Source: Actinomycetota bacterium (GTDB lineage Bacteria > Actinomycetota > Actinomycetes > Nanopelagicales > Nanopelagicaceae). Taken from it: a stretch of 64,000 nucleotides of DNA. Made by a program: the position numbers and the translations under genes. Shown here one piece after another: positions 1 to 8,878 of the stretch. The stretch lies in contig WLOP01000002.1 in NCBI GenBank assembly GCA_009699205.1, positions 62,001 through 126,000 of the forward strand. The letters run 5' to 3'. Numbering within the stretch: the first letter of the stretch is position 1; each line of letters starts with the position of its first letter. The notes beneath the pieces were generated by a model. The model was given only the letters and a program-made list of their open reading frames with translations. It searched no databases and was not told where the DNA came from.

Positions 1-1
1 G

Positions 2-781
2 TTGATTCCAGATCTTGCAACCCTTGAACTCTTGCATGCTTTGAGCGTTGCCGATGGTGAAGCTGCTGGTGCAGGTGCTTGGAGTGAATGGAAAGCGGGC
101 TTGGTTGCAGATTTGGTTCGAAGAGTCCGTGCCGCGATGAGTGGGACAACTCTTGCTCAGCAACCTGAATTGAGCGATGAACAAAGAGAACACGCCCAAC
201 GTGGATTGCTCCGGGCCGATGTACGAGAACGAGACGGTGGATTTTCCATTGAGATCATTTCTCCAGATAGACCGGGTCTTCTTTCGATTGTTGCGGGGGT
301 ACTGAATTTAACTCGACTGGATGTTCGATCTGCCAGGACTAAATCTCATGGAAAAGCGGCAGTAATGGAGTGGATAGTTTCCCCTGATCCACATGCCCCA
401 CGCCCCACTTCTGAAAAGTTGAGCGCTGATATTCAAGCAGCTCTAGATGGAGAAATAGATTTAGCAAAGAGAATTCAGGAACGTATCGATGCCTATTCCA
501 AGATGACAGCTATCCCGTTCCCGCCCCCTGAAGTAGAAACTTTCCTAGAAGCATCAGTTGATGCAACAGTTTTTGAAGTTCGAAGTCATGACCGCCCAGC
601 TTTGCTCTTTCGTATAGGCGAAGCGATTACTCGATGTCGGGTAGATATTCGCTCGACGATTGTCACCACCCTTGGAGCCGAAGCCATTGACACGATTTAC
701 GTCACAGAAATTGGTGGGGGCCCCCTGAGCCCAGAACGTGCGCAGGAAGTAGCGCAAAGTTTGGCTCACGCTCTTCGGTAG
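2..781 (+). CDS. glnD: PII uridylyltransferase GlnD, C-terminal part (5' end outside window)
   Basis: This is the C-terminal 259 residues of the bifunctional uridylyl-transferring/removing enzyme that modifies the nitrogen regulator PII. The start of the window lies inside the gene and the reading frame is open to the edge, so the TTG at position 2 is not a real start. Two tandem ACT domains are visible, about residues 80-150 (with SPDRPGLLSIVAG) and 185-255 (with SHDRPALLFRIGEA). In the known family these bind glutamine and sense nitrogen status. The nucleotidyltransferase and HD domains would lie to the left. The stop codon TAG at 779-781 overlaps the -10 motif of ffh. Order glnD-ffh-rpsP is usual in actinobacteria. 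Confidence 0.9.
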   Translation: MIPDLATLELLHALSVADGEAAGAGAWSEWKAGLVADLVRRVRAAMSGTTLAQQPELSDEQREHAQRGLLRADVRERDGGFSIEIISPDRPGLLSIVAGVLNLTRLDVRSARTKSHGKAAVMEWIVSPDPHAPRPTSEKLSADIQAALDGEIDLAKRIQERIDAYSKMTAIPFPPPEVETFLEASVDATVFEVRSHDRPALLFRIGEAITRCRVDIRSTIVTTLGAEAIDTIYVTEIGGGPLSPERAQEVAQSLAHALR

Positions 782-784
782 GCT
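779..784 (+). promoter_or_regulatory. Leaderless -10 element of ffh
   Basis: TAGGCT is followed by six bases and then the ffh ATG at 791, so transcription should begin at or very near the start codon. It overlaps the glnD stop codon. Confidence 0.5.
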
Positions 785-790
785 CTACCC

Positions 791-2248
791 ATGTTTGATT
801 CCTTAACCCAAAAGTTCAGTGGGGTTTTGGCTTCCCTGCGTTCCAAAGGAAAGATATCAACGTCAGATGTAGAAAAAACTTGCCAGGAAATTCATCAAGC
901 CCTTCTTGAATCTGACGTCGCTTTAAGCGTTGTTAACGAGTTCATTGAGATCGTCCGTACTCGTTCACTTGCCGCTCTCGGAGAGTTTCAATCTGGAACT
1001 AATCAAGCAAGCGCGATATTTGAAATCATCAATGCCGCCCTTGTTGAGATATTAGGCAACCAAGCGCGACGAGTCCGCTTTGCCAAGAATCCACCAACAG
1101 TCATCATGCTGGCGGGCTTGCAAGGAGCAGGTAAAACAACTCTGGCAGGTAAGTTAGCAAAGTATTTTGCAGATCAAGGTAATACGCCATTGTTGGTTGC
1201 ATCAGATTTACAGCGCCCGAATGCGGTGACGCAACTCCAGGTTGTTGGAGAAAATATTGGGATTCCAGTTTTTGCACCAGAGCCAGGAAATGGGGTTGGC
1301 GATCCTGTCAAAGTTGCGCGCGATGGAGTTTCTTTTGCAAAGGCAAAGCTACATAACATGGTCATCGTTGACACTGCCGGACGTTTGGGCGTGGATGCAC
1401 CGTTAATGAAAGAGGCGAAATCCATCGCCGATGCGATTAACCCTAACGAAATTCTCTTCGTTGTCGATGCGATGATTGGCCAAGATGCTGTTAAAACAGC
1501 GCAAGCATTTCTTGATGGCGTCGGGTTTGATGGAGTGGTACTGACAAAGCTGGATGGCGACGCCCGTGGTGGCGCAGCGCTATCGATTGCACATATGACA
1601 AAGCGCCCGATTATGTTTGTCTCGAACGGAGAGAAGGTCGATGACTTCGATATTTTCTATCCAGAACGTATGGCATCGCGCATCCTCGGAATGGGCGATG
1701 TTGCCACCTTGGCTGAGCAAGCCAAGAAGGCAATTGATGGCGATGTTGCAGCAAAGATGGAATCTAAGTTTGCAAGTGGAGAAGATTTCACATTAGAAGA
1801 TTTCCTTGAACAACTACAGGCGCTTTCGAAAATGGGTTCGATGTCTAAGATGTTGGCAATGTTGCCCGGTGGGGCGCAGATGAAGAAGCAGATTGCCAAC
1901 GTTGATGATGGAGAGATCATTCGTACCCAAGCAATCGTGCAGTCAATGACTCCTTTGGAACGTCGCGATCCCAAGGTGCTCAATGGATCGCGCAGAGCCC
2001 GCATCGCAAAGGGTGCAGGACGAGCAGTTTCGGATGTGAACTCCCTTGTCGAGCGCTTTGCTCAAGCGCAAAAGGTGATGCGACAGATGCGAAATGGCGG
2101 AACACCACAAGGTATTTCTGGAATGGGGCTTCCCGGTGGCATGGGTATGCCTGCGATGAAATCGGGGGCAAATAAGCCTGCCAACACAGGGAAGAAGAAG
2201 TCCAAATCCGGAAACCCTGCCAAACGAGCTCTTGAGGAGCGAGGTTAG
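791..2248 (+). CDS. ffh: Signal recognition particle GTPase Ffh
   Basis: Ffh binds 4.5S/SRP RNA and signal sequences of nascent membrane proteins and docks with FtsY at the membrane. The 485-residue protein shows the N domain (about 1-95), the G domain with P-loop GLQGAGKTT, the DTAGRL motif and TKLDGDARGGA (about 100-295), and a methionine-rich M domain (about 325-430). It ends in a Gly/Met/Lys-rich tail with KKKSKSG, common in actinobacterial Ffh. Length is slightly below the usual actinobacterial 510-550. The ATG at 791 fits a leaderless transcript. The translation genes rpsP to trmD follow after a 160-base gap. Confidence 0.97.
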   Translation: MFDSLTQKFSGVLASLRSKGKISTSDVEKTCQEIHQALLESDVALSVVNEFIEIVRTRSLAALGEFQSGTNQASAIFEIINAALVEILGNQARRVRFAKNPPTVIMLAGLQGAGKTTLAGKLAKYFADQGNTPLLVASDLQRPNAVTQLQVVGENIGIPVFAPEPGNGVGDPVKVARDGVSFAKAKLHNMVIVDTAGRLGVDAPLMKEAKSIADAINPNEILFVVDAMIGQDAVKTAQAFLDGVGFDGVVLTKLDGDARGGAALSIAHMTKRPIMFVSNGEKVDDFDIFYPERMASRILGMGDVATLAEQAKKAIDGDVAAKMESKFASGEDFTLEDFLEQLQALSKMGSMSKMLAMLPGGAQMKKQIANVDDGEIIRTQAIVQSMTPLERRDPKVLNGSRRARIAKGAGRAVSDVNSLVERFAQAQKVMRQMRNGGTPQGISGMGLPGGMGMPAMKSGANKPANTGKKKSKSGNPAKRALEERG

Positions 2249-2267
2249 GCAGGCCCAATTTCTCCTT

Positions 2268-2312
2268 TAGAGGGCGAGATGGCAAGATAAGCATCCTGTT
2301 CGGGGCCCTCTA
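2268..2312 (+). repeat. Inverted repeat in the ffh-rpsP gap
   Basis: Perfect 8-bp arms TAGAGGGC (2268-2275) and GCCCTCTA (2305-2312) enclose 29 bases, without a T-tract after the second arm. It could be a leader structure for the rpsP operon or a processing site. No function is proven. Confidence 0.4.
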
Positions 2313-2410
2313 CCCCCAAACATCCGTATTCGCTGTTGTACCTATGCGAGCGCGCACCCCGCTGCGATTCGCGTAAGAACGACAAAGACCAATTACAGGA
2401 GCACACGCAC

Positions 2411-2965
2411 TTGGCTACAAAAATTCGTTTAATGCGCATGGGCAAGATTCGCACGCCTTACTACCGTATCGTCGTTACCGATTCACGCAAAGCGCGCAAT
2501 GGTCTATCCATTGAAGAAATTGGCCGTTACTCACCAGGCCAAGAACCATCTTTGATCGAAGTTAATGGCGAGCGCGCTCGTTACTGGCTCGGAGTCGGTG
2601 CTCTTCCTACTGCTGCTGTAGAGGCGCTGTTGAAGATCACTGGAGATTGGCAAAAACATAAGGGACTTCCAGGCACCGAAGGAACACTTCGCGTTGCAGC
2701 TCCTCGCGTTCACAAGAGCGTTGCTTACGAAGCTGCAGTCAAGCAAGCCATGGACGAACCAAAAGAGGGTGCAACAACTTTGAAGAAGAAGGCGCAAGAA
2801 AAACTTGCTGCTAAATCTGCTCCAGCAGTTGAAGAAGCACCTGTCGCTGAAGTTGTTTCCGAAGTAGTTGCCGACGAAGCTCCAGTCACCGAAGCAGTCG
2901 CTGAGGTTGTTGAAGAAGTTGCGCCAGCTGCTGAAGTAGTTGCTGAAGAAGCAAGCGCCGAATAA
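2411..2965 (+). CDS. rpsP: 30S ribosomal protein S16 with acidic tail
   Basis: S16 is a small-subunit assembly protein. The S16 core is clear in the first 85 residues ([20 protein letters not shown], then SRKARNG and the IGRYSP segment). I place the start at TTG 2411 because AGGAG sits at 2397-2401 with ideal spacing and the protein then begins exactly where S16 begins. A longer reading from 2336 would add 25 unrelated residues. The last 75 or so residues are an Ala/Glu/Val-rich acidic extension ([19 protein letters not shown] type), seen in many actinobacterial S16 proteins. khpA follows after 5 bases, so the two are co-transcribed. Confidence 0.95.
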   Translation: MATKIRLMRMGKIRTPYYRIVVTDSRKARNGLSIEEIGRYSPGQEPSLIEVNGERARYWLGVGALPTAAVEALLKITGDWQKHKGLPGTEGTLRVAAPRVHKSVAYEAAVKQAMDEPKEGATTLKKKAQEKLAAKSAPAVEEAPVAEVVSEVVADEAPVTEAVAEVVEEVAPAAEVVAEEASAE

Positions 2966-2970
2966 CGATT

Positions 2971-3207
2971 ATGGACGAAGCTCTAGAGCACCTCGTCAAG
3001 GGAATCGTTGATAACCCTGAAGATGTAGTCATTACAGAGAAGACTCATCGCCGCGGAACAACCCTTGAAGTTCGCGTTAACCCAGAAGACATTGGCAAAG
3101 TTATTGGCCGCAATGGTCGTACCGCTAAAGCGCTACGCACCGTTGTGAGCGCTCTCGCTGGTCGTAGCGTTCGCGTTGACTTGGTCGAAACGGATGAAGG
3201 GCGATAA
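2971..3207 (+). CDS. khpA: KH-domain RNA-binding protein KhpA
   Basis: This 78-residue protein is essentially one type II KH domain with the RNA-binding GxxG loop in VIGRNGRTAKALR. KhpA proteins bind RNA, often together with KhpB/Jag, and act in RNA stability and cell-envelope homeostasis in other Gram-positives. Its position between rpsP and rimM is conserved in many bacteria and supports the call. The reading frame begins at ATG 2971, five bases after rpsP. Its stop codon lies within a short hairpin (3202-3223). Confidence 0.93.
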   Translation: MDEALEHLVKGIVDNPEDVVITEKTHRRGTTLEVRVNPEDIGKVIGRNGRTAKALRTVVSALAGRSVRVDLVETDEGR

Positions 3208-3223
3208 GTCCTTCGGACTATCG
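3202..3223 (+). repeat. Hairpin at khpA stop codon
   Basis: CGAT-A-AGTCC pairs with GGACT-ATCG around a TTC loop, nine base pairs with one bulged A, followed by TTT only. It may be a weak terminator or an mRNA processing site between khpA and rimM. Confidence 0.45.
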
Positions 3224-3245
3224 TTTCAATGAAAACTCTCTAGCC

Positions 3246-3740
3246 ATGCGTTTGCTTGTCGGACGCATTGGTCGCGCTCACGGTATCAATGGTGAGGCCA
3301 CCATTGAGGTGCGCACCGATGATCCAGAGGATCGTTTTGCCATTGGCGCTCGCATCCAGACTGATATCAATAAAGAGTTGCTAATAACTTCTCACCGCTG
3401 GCATAACGGAATTTTGCTACTCGGCTTTGATGGTTTTACTGACAGAAATGCGATCGAATCTCTGCGAGATACCTTGATGTATTTCGATGTAGATATTGAT
3501 GCTCCTGGTGAAGATGAAGACGATTACCACGTACTCCAACTCATTGGCTGTCTCGCATTTCTACAATCGGGCGAAAAACTCGGCGAAGTTACAGATGTTA
3601 TTAACCTGCCTGGACAAGATTTGCTTGCAATCGCAACAGATAAAGGCGAAGTATTGATTCCATTCGTTCACCAACTTGTTCCAGAGGTCAATATCAAAGA
3701 GCGTCGCATGGTCGTTATCCCACCAGTAGTTGAGGGTTAA
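3246..3740 (+). CDS. rimM: Ribosome maturation factor RimM
   Basis: RimM helps 30S head assembly by binding S19 and 16S rRNA. The 164-residue protein starts with the typical [15 protein letters not shown] and carries the N-terminal RimM barrel (about 1-80) and the C-terminal PRC-barrel (about 95-160, with LPGQDLLAI and GEVLIPFV). No strong Shine-Dalgarno precedes ATG 3246. Only 38 bases separate it from khpA and 2 bases separate its stop from trmD, so it belongs to the same operon. Confidence 0.95.
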   Translation: MRLLVGRIGRAHGINGEATIEVRTDDPEDRFAIGARIQTDINKELLITSHRWHNGILLLGFDGFTDRNAIESLRDTLMYFDVDIDAPGEDEDDYHVLQLIGCLAFLQSGEKLGEVTDVINLPGQDLLAIATDKGEVLIPFVHQLVPEVNIKERRMVVIPPVVEG

Positions 3741-3742
3741 GT

Positions 3743-4411
3743 ATGAGAATTGATGCCGTCACGATATTTCCTGAGTATTTTGCACCGTTAGAGCTCTCGT
3801 TACTTGGCAAAGCGAAAGAACGCGGAATTCTTACCATTGGTGTTCATGATTTACGGAGCTTCACCACCGATAACCATCACAGCGTTGATGACACTCCTTA
3901 TGGTGGCGGTGCTGGAATGGTCATGAAGCCCGAGATTTGGGGCCAGGCACTTGATCCGTTAATGACGCCCCAAACAGATCTCATTATTTTGACCCCAGCG
4001 GGCGAGCGCTTTAACCAACGCATGGCAGAGAAATTCGCCAATTCGCAACATTTAATTTTTGCATGTGGTCGCTATGAAGGTATCGATGCACGTGTGGGCC
4101 AATATTATGCTTCACAAAATTTCCGAGTTCATGAAGTCAGTATCGGAGACTTCGTTTTAGGGGGAGGAGAAGTCGCATCATTGGTGATGATTGAAGCGAT
4201 TACTCGTTTACTTCCAGGAGTATTAGGAAATCCAGAATCTTTAGTTGAAGAATCGCACGCGCAGGATGGATTTCTTGAATATCCCTCATATACAAAACCT
4301 CATACATGGCGCGGCATTGAGGTTCCAGAGATTTTGCTCAGCGGAAATCACGCTGCTATCGCGGCATGGCGAAGCGCTCAATCGCTCAAGCGAGCGACAG
4401 AACGGTTATAA
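3743..4411 (+). CDS. trmD: tRNA (guanine-N1-)-methyltransferase TrmD
   Basis: TrmD methylates G37 of tRNAs with SAM, preventing frameshifts. The 222-residue SPOUT protein shows [12 protein letters not shown] at the N-terminus, [14 protein letters not shown], the trefoil-knot SAM-site segment [12 protein letters not shown], and [11 protein letters not shown]. Length is at the short end for the family (usually 230-270) but all core motifs are present. In most bacteria rplS (L19) follows trmD. Here it does not; a desaturase with its own promoter follows. Confidence 0.96.
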   Translation: MRIDAVTIFPEYFAPLELSLLGKAKERGILTIGVHDLRSFTTDNHHSVDDTPYGGGAGMVMKPEIWGQALDPLMTPQTDLIILTPAGERFNQRMAEKFANSQHLIFACGRYEGIDARVGQYYASQNFRVHEVSIGDFVLGGGEVASLVMIEAITRLLPGVLGNPESLVEESHAQDGFLEYPSYTKPHTWRGIEVPEILLSGNHAAIAAWRSAQSLKRATERL

Positions 4412-4420
4412 CTCGCGGGT

Positions 4421-4432
4421 AGTGCTAGCACT
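4421..4432. promoter_or_regulatory. Perfect 12-bp palindrome before desaturase -10
   Basis: AGTGCTAGCACT is a perfect palindrome ending five bases before the -10 motif at 4437. Its place in the promoter spacer suits a repressor operator. The cognate regulator is unknown. Confidence 0.4.
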
Positions 4433-4436
4433 CAAG

Positions 4437-4442
4437 TAGCAT
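4437..4442 (+). promoter_or_regulatory. Leaderless -10 element of the acyl-ACP desaturase
   Basis: TAGCAT, six bases, then ATG at 4449. Confidence 0.5.
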
Positions 4443-4448
4443 CCTCGT

Positions 4449-5417
4449 ATGGCGCCAATCGATCCCGAGGTTCAATCGCGACTTATTCGCGATCTCGAAC
4501 CGGTCGTAGCCGTTGAACTCGAACGCCATCTATCGGTTCAGAAGAACTGGTATCCCCATGAATATGTCCCTTGGAGTGAGGGCCGTGATTTTGCTGGCCC
4601 CCTCAATGGAGATGCGTGGGAAGCGAAAGATTCGCGCCTTACGAGCATTGCTCAGGATTCACTCGTGCTTAATTTGATGACTGAAGATAATTTACCTAGC
4701 TATCACACTGAAATCGCCATTGCGATGGGCCGAGATGGTGCGTGGGGAAATTGGATCGAACGTTGGACCGCCGAAGAAAATCGCCACGGCATTGTTATGC
4801 GCGATTATTTGATGGCTACTCGCGGGGTAGACCCTTATGAGCTTGAAGATTTACGTATGGCCCATATGTCACTTGGATACCAAACTCCTTACGAGACCGA
4901 CATGCTTCATACAGTTGCCTACGTTTCTTTTCAGGAGTTGGCAACGCGAATTTCTCACCGCAATACTGGCAAGATCTCTGATGACCCGATATGCGAAGGC
5001 ATGTTGCAACGCATTGCCTTGGACGAAAACCTCCACATGATTTTCTATCGAAATCTTCTGGGCAAAGCTATTGAACTTGAGCCAAATGCAGCAATGCGCG
5101 CAATCACAGATGTCGTTACTAATTTTGCAATGCCCGGGGTTGGTATGCCTGGATTTGGCCGCAAAGCGGTTCAAATTGCTTTGGCTGGAATCTATGACTT
5201 GCAGCAGCACCTAGATGAAGTAATCGCGCCTGTACTGCGTGCTTGGAATATCTTCGATCGCGAAGATTTCACAGGCGACGGAGAAGCCGCGCGTAATGAA
5301 CTTGCAGAATTCCTTGGGAAAGCGGGCGAAGATGCTGCACGATTCGGAGAAAAGCGCGAACTTCATTTTGAACGCTTGATAGCTAGAGGGCAAGCACCAA
5401 TTCGCTTAACCAAGTAG
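4449..5417 (+). CDS. Acyl-[acyl-carrier-protein] desaturase (ferritin-like)
   Basis: The 322-residue protein belongs to the soluble acyl-ACP desaturase family (FA_desaturase_2; plant stearoyl-ACP desaturase and mycobacterial DesA1/DesA2). It would introduce a double bond into acyl-ACP using a di-iron centre, O2 and ferredoxin, in the cytoplasm. The two iron-binding signatures are visible: EENRHG (about residue 110) and DENLHM (about 196), with further Glu residues between them. It has its own leaderless promoter with an adjacent palindrome, so it is probably not part of the trmD operon. Likely role: membrane fluidity. Substrate chain length cannot be read from sequence. Confidence 0.9.
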   Translation: MAPIDPEVQSRLIRDLEPVVAVELERHLSVQKNWYPHEYVPWSEGRDFAGPLNGDAWEAKDSRLTSIAQDSLVLNLMTEDNLPSYHTEIAIAMGRDGAWGNWIERWTAEENRHGIVMRDYLMATRGVDPYELEDLRMAHMSLGYQTPYETDMLHTVAYVSFQELATRISHRNTGKISDDPICEGMLQRIALDENLHMIFYRNLLGKAIELEPNAAMRAITDVVTNFAMPGVGMPGFGRKAVQIALAGIYDLQQHLDEVIAPVLRAWNIFDREDFTGDGEAARNELAEFLGKAGEDAARFGEKRELHFERLIARGQAPIRLTK

Positions 5418-5419
5418 AG

Positions 5420-5860
5420 CTATATCTTCGTACTTATCAAATCCCAACTTTGCGTTCTTGATTTGCTCATTGGTAAGAATTTCTTCTTATCCACGGTAGC
5501 TATCTCTATATGGCTCAACACCGTCTTATTCTGATGAGTTACCGCTTTGCTTAGCTCAACATTCACATCTACAAAGAGCCACTTACCAGCTGCGCAAGAG
5601 GGTTCACATTGGTTGAGTGCATATGAAGCAGTTCCAGTTGCACCTTTTGCGTTCCATGTTTCCCATTTAATATCCGTTATAGCAACGCCAGCATCTGCAC
5701 AATATTGAGTGAGTGTGGTGGGTTTGTAATCTACGAGTCCACAGTTAAATGCATAGACATGTTCTGAAGCCGCGCCTTTGATGAATGTGAATCCACCAAT
5801 TGAGATTGCAATCACACTGATGAGAGAGAGCACTACTAATAGATAGCGAGGTGTCTTCAC
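5420..5860 (-). CDS. Small membrane-anchored or secreted protein, unknown function
   Basis: I do not recognise this 146-residue protein. With the GTG start at 5860 it has a short N-terminus (MKTPRY), one hydrophobic segment at about residues 7-28, and an extracytoplasmic domain of about 115 residues with four Cys, possibly disulfide-bonded. The GTG is preferred over the longer open frame from 5932 because TACACT plus six bases precedes it and because the longer version would run into the divergent gene at 5909. Its stop lies 2 bases from the convergent desaturase stop. Confidence 0.6.
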   Translation of the reverse strand: MKTPRYLLVVLSLISVIAISIGGFTFIKGAASEHVYAFNCGLVDYKPTTLTQYCADAGVAITDIKWETWNAKGATGTASYALNQCEPSCAAGKWLFVDVNVELSKAVTHQNKTVLSHIEIATVDKKKFLPMSKSRTQSWDLISTKI

Positions 5861-5866
5861 CGTCCT

Positions 5867-5872
5867 AGTGTA
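5867..5872 (-). promoter_or_regulatory. Leaderless -10 element of the small membrane-anchored protein
   Basis: On the minus strand TACACT, six bases, then GTG at 5860. It shares a compact divergent promoter region with the gene starting at 5909. Confidence 0.5.
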
Positions 5873-5896
5873 ATCAAGTGGGGCAGACTCGCGTGA

Positions 5897-5902
5897 TACC
5901 CT
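5897..5902 (+). promoter_or_regulatory. Leaderless -10 element of the CoA hydrolase/transferase gene
   Basis: TACCCT, six bases, then GTG at 5909. Confidence 0.5.
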
Positions 5903-5908
5903 CGCGAA

Positions 5909-7135
5909 GTGAGAGTAATTACGCTTCAGCAACTCAAATCTATTCTTGCTGGGCTTCCCGATAATCCGCGAATAGTTGCCTCAGGAAACTTCGCCACACC
6001 TAAAACACTGCTTAATTTGGCCAATGAGGTAGTCCCTGAATTTCGCTTACATATGCTCAACGCACAGCCCGGGATTCCTGATCGCGAAGGCGTGACATAC
6101 GAGAGCGCTTTTGTGGGCGCGGGTATGCGTCGTCATCCACGTTTGAACTACATACCGTCACGTTTGAGTTTGCTTCCTGTGCTTTATCGCGACCACTACC
6201 GCCCTGATGTGGTGATGCTTCATACCTCGCCACCACGTTTCGATACCGTCAGTTTGGGCACGGAAGTAAATATCTTGCCTGCTGCGATAGAGGCGGCACG
6301 TGCTCGTGATGGAATTGTGATTGCTCAGTCCAATGTGCAGATGCCATACACCTATGGCGATGCACAGATTTACGAGAATGAGATTGATTACCTAGTAGAG
6401 GTAGATGAACCGCTCGAAGTTAAACCCCCTACCCAGCTGACTGATACCGCCCAAGAGATTGGCTCTCGAATCGCGAGCTACATTGAAGATAATTCAACGT
6501 TGCAGTTAGGGATTGGGGCGGTACCTGATGCAGTCCTTGCCGGTTTAACCGAGCGCAAGGGTTTGCGAATCTGGACAGAAATGTTTAGTGACGGTGTCCT
6601 TGATTTATTTAAGGCTGGGATTCTTGACGATGAAATCTTGCTGACGGCTTCATTTGTATTTGGATCCCGCGAACTATACGACTGGCTGCATCTCAATAGG
6701 AAGGTGCGGATGATGCGCACCGAACGCACCAATGATCCAAGCCAAATTGCTCGTCAAGCGAAGATGATAAGCATCAATGCCGCACTCGAAATAGACCTTT
6801 TCGATCAAGCTAATGCCAGCCATGTGCGTGGTGAAATCTATTCTGGCTTTGGTGGTTCTACCGATTTCATCGTAGGAGCTTTGCACTCGCGCGGTGGGAA
6901 ATCCTTTATGGCTCTTCCGTCGTGGCATAAGAAAGCCAATGTTTCGACAATAGTTCCAAGGTTGACATCGAATGTGACTAGCTTCCAACATAGTTACGTC
7001 GCAACAGAAAATGGTATTGCCGACTGCTTCGGCCACTCTCAGAACGAGCAGGCCCGCAATATCATCGACAACGCTGCTCACCCTTCAGTACGTGATGAAC
7101 TGCGTAAACATGCGAGGGATTTCGGTCTAATCTAA
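5909..7135 (+). CDS. Acetyl-CoA hydrolase/transferase family protein
   Basis: The 408-residue protein resembles the acetyl-CoA hydrolase/4-hydroxybutyrate CoA-transferase family, which moves CoA between short acyl groups in the cytoplasm. Family features are LQLGIGAVPDAV (about 195-206), TEMFSDGVLDL (about 224-234), INAALEIDLFDQ (about 289) and FGGSTDFIVGALHS in the C-terminal domain. The usual glycine-rich loop reads YSGFGGSTDF here, somewhat unlike the QVNSE-type in textbook members. Substrate is unassigned; a role in butyrate or glutarate CoA chemistry would fit the neighbours. Start GTG 5909 is supported by its -10 spacing. Confidence 0.8.
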   Translation: MRVITLQQLKSILAGLPDNPRIVASGNFATPKTLLNLANEVVPEFRLHMLNAQPGIPDREGVTYESAFVGAGMRRHPRLNYIPSRLSLLPVLYRDHYRPDVVMLHTSPPRFDTVSLGTEVNILPAAIEAARARDGIVIAQSNVQMPYTYGDAQIYENEIDYLVEVDEPLEVKPPTQLTDTAQEIGSRIASYIEDNSTLQLGIGAVPDAVLAGLTERKGLRIWTEMFSDGVLDLFKAGILDDEILLTASFVFGSRELYDWLHLNRKVRMMRTERTNDPSQIARQAKMISINAALEIDLFDQANASHVRGEIYSGFGGSTDFIVGALHSRGGKSFMALPSWHKKANVSTIVPRLTSNVTSFQHSYVATENGIADCFGHSQNEQARNIIDNAAHPSVRDELRKHARDFGLI

Positions 7136-7241
7136 ATTACTTACCAGTAACGTGAGTGGTTCCTCTTCTTTTCTCTCTAATCGACGTACCATTTTGGGGT
7201 TACACCTCGACTTTCCTACAGCGTTGAAAGGAAGTTAACAA

Positions 7242-8810
7242 GTGTCAGATCAGAATCACTCTAATGCCGCAGAGGAGCACCGCCTTGGAGCTCTTGGCTA
7301 CAAGCAAGAGCTCTCGCGTGTTCTGAGCAAGTTCGACAGTTTTAGTGTGGCCTTTACTTATCTATCTCCAATGGTCGGTATCTATTCGCTCTTTGTACTA
7401 GGCGTTGGATCCGGTGGGCCACGTTATATCTGGTTGATGTTGATCCCAGTTATCGGAATGTATTTCGTGGCATTGATATTTGGCGAACTTGGCAGCCATT
7501 ATCCGGTCTCGGGAGCCCTGTATCAATATTCGAAATTTACTGTCAGTCGAAAATACGGCTGGTGGGTCGGTTGGTTCTACTTAATGGCATTATTGGTGAC
7601 AATTGCTGCCGTTGATACAGGAGTAGTTCCTTACTTAACCACGCTGCTTAATAGCTGGTTCAAGATGCACTTAGATCCTGCTAATCACATGACATTGATG
7701 ACAATCACTTTGGCGTTGCTAGCGATTCAAACGACTCTCAATGTGACTGGCGCAAAGATGATGGGACGTATTGCAAGTATTGGTTCCTATGTAGAAATTT
7801 TTGGAACTTTTGGTATTGCGCTCATCCTCGCTGCAGCTGGCTTTAATCACGGCTTTGGCTTCTTGTTCAGTACTCAAGGCGCTGAAGTTGTTGGAACAAA
7901 CTCTTTAGGCGTCGACTTTGGTGGTAATTGGTGGACCGGTGCGGCGCTCATCGCAGTTCTTGCCCACGCATTTATCTTCTACGGCTTTGAATCAGCCGGA
8001 GATGTTGCCGAAGAGACAAAAGATGCTTCGAAGCAAGTTCCTAAGGCAATGCGCCAAGCACTGCTTGTCGGAGCCTTTACTTCATTCGTACTTGTTGCCG
8101 CTCTATTGTTGGCAACTCCAAGTGATCCAGCGGGATATGCGCAAGCAACATCTTTCGCTGGCGGAATTCCTTACATCTTGAGCACGGCAATTAGCTCATC
8201 GTTCTTGCGTGATATTTTGCTCCTTGCTGTAATTTTCGCATTCTTTTCCTGCGGATCTTCCATTCAAGGTGCAAGTGCTCGCATGCTCTTCTCTTATGCT
8301 CGCGATGGTGCAGTGCCCGCAGCCAAGACGGTTTCGAAAGTATCACCTCGATTCCATACTCCTGTTAATGCACTCCTCTTGGGAGCACTTGTCCCATTGA
8401 TATTCACTCTTTTGGTAAATATCACTCCTAGCAAAGACTTGAAGATTCTCTTCTTCACATATCCTGCGAACGTTTCTGCGCTGGTTTCTCTCGTCTCCTT
8501 CGGAGTAAGTGGAATCTATCTAGCGTTCTTGCTGACAGTGTTGGGTGCGCTGATTGCACGCTCACGTGGATGGAAAGCTAATGGTCATTTCACATTGGGC
8601 GGGAAGGGAATGATTATCAATATCATTGCTTTGGCCTACCTTGTGATTATGTTCATCAACTTAGTGATTCCCACTGGACTGGCAAGTCCAAGAGGTGCGC
8701 TCTTTAACCTCGATTGGGTAACGCTGGTTGTTATTGCCGTAATCGGATTGGTGGGAGTCGTGGTTTACGCCATTGCTCAACCTGGAAAGCACGAATCCGC
8801 AAATAAGTAG
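7242..8810 (+). CDS. APC-family amino acid permease
   Basis: A 522-residue integral membrane protein with about 12 hydrophobic segments, of the amino acid-polyamine-organocation superfamily. Recognisable parts are FDSFSVAFTYLSPMVGIYS in TM1, the FGELGSHYPVSGALYQYSK segment after TM2, and YGFESAGDVAEETKD near TM6-7. These resemble GABA/amino acid permeases of the Bat1/GabP-like group, which are proton-coupled. Start GTG 7242 follows GAAAGGAAG. Nearby glutarate and aminotransferase genes suggest an omega-amino acid or lysine-derived substrate, but that is inference. Confidence 0.88.
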   Translation: MSDQNHSNAAEEHRLGALGYKQELSRVLSKFDSFSVAFTYLSPMVGIYSLFVLGVGSGGPRYIWLMLIPVIGMYFVALIFGELGSHYPVSGALYQYSKFTVSRKYGWWVGWFYLMALLVTIAAVDTGVVPYLTTLLNSWFKMHLDPANHMTLMTITLALLAIQTTLNVTGAKMMGRIASIGSYVEIFGTFGIALILAAAGFNHGFGFLFSTQGAEVVGTNSLGVDFGGNWWTGAALIAVLAHAFIFYGFESAGDVAEETKDASKQVPKAMRQALLVGAFTSFVLVAALLLATPSDPAGYAQATSFAGGIPYILSTAISSSFLRDILLLAVIFAFFSCGSSIQGASARMLFSYARDGAVPAAKTVSKVSPRFHTPVNALLLGALVPLIFTLLVNITPSKDLKILFFTYPANVSALVSLVSFGVSGIYLAFLLTVLGALIARSRGWKANGHFTLGGKGMIINIIALAYLVIMFINLVIPTGLASPRGALFNLDWVTLVVIAVIGLVGVVVYAIAQPGKHESANK

Positions 8811-8866
8811 TTAACGCCACAAGCGCGCCTGCCCGTTCACTGGCTTTCTTTAGAGATAAAGATTGC

Positions 8867-8872
8867 TAGGTT
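8867..8872 (+). promoter_or_regulatory. Leaderless -10 element of the CaiB-type CoA-transferase
   Basis: TAGGTT, six bases, then GTG at 8879. No convincing -35 is seen. Confidence 0.45.
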
Positions 8873-8878
8873 TATCGG

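Noticed and set aside
4421-4432. CIRCE heat-shock operator before the desaturase
   Set aside because: Only a CTAGCACTC-like half is seen; the nine-base spacer and second arm are missing.
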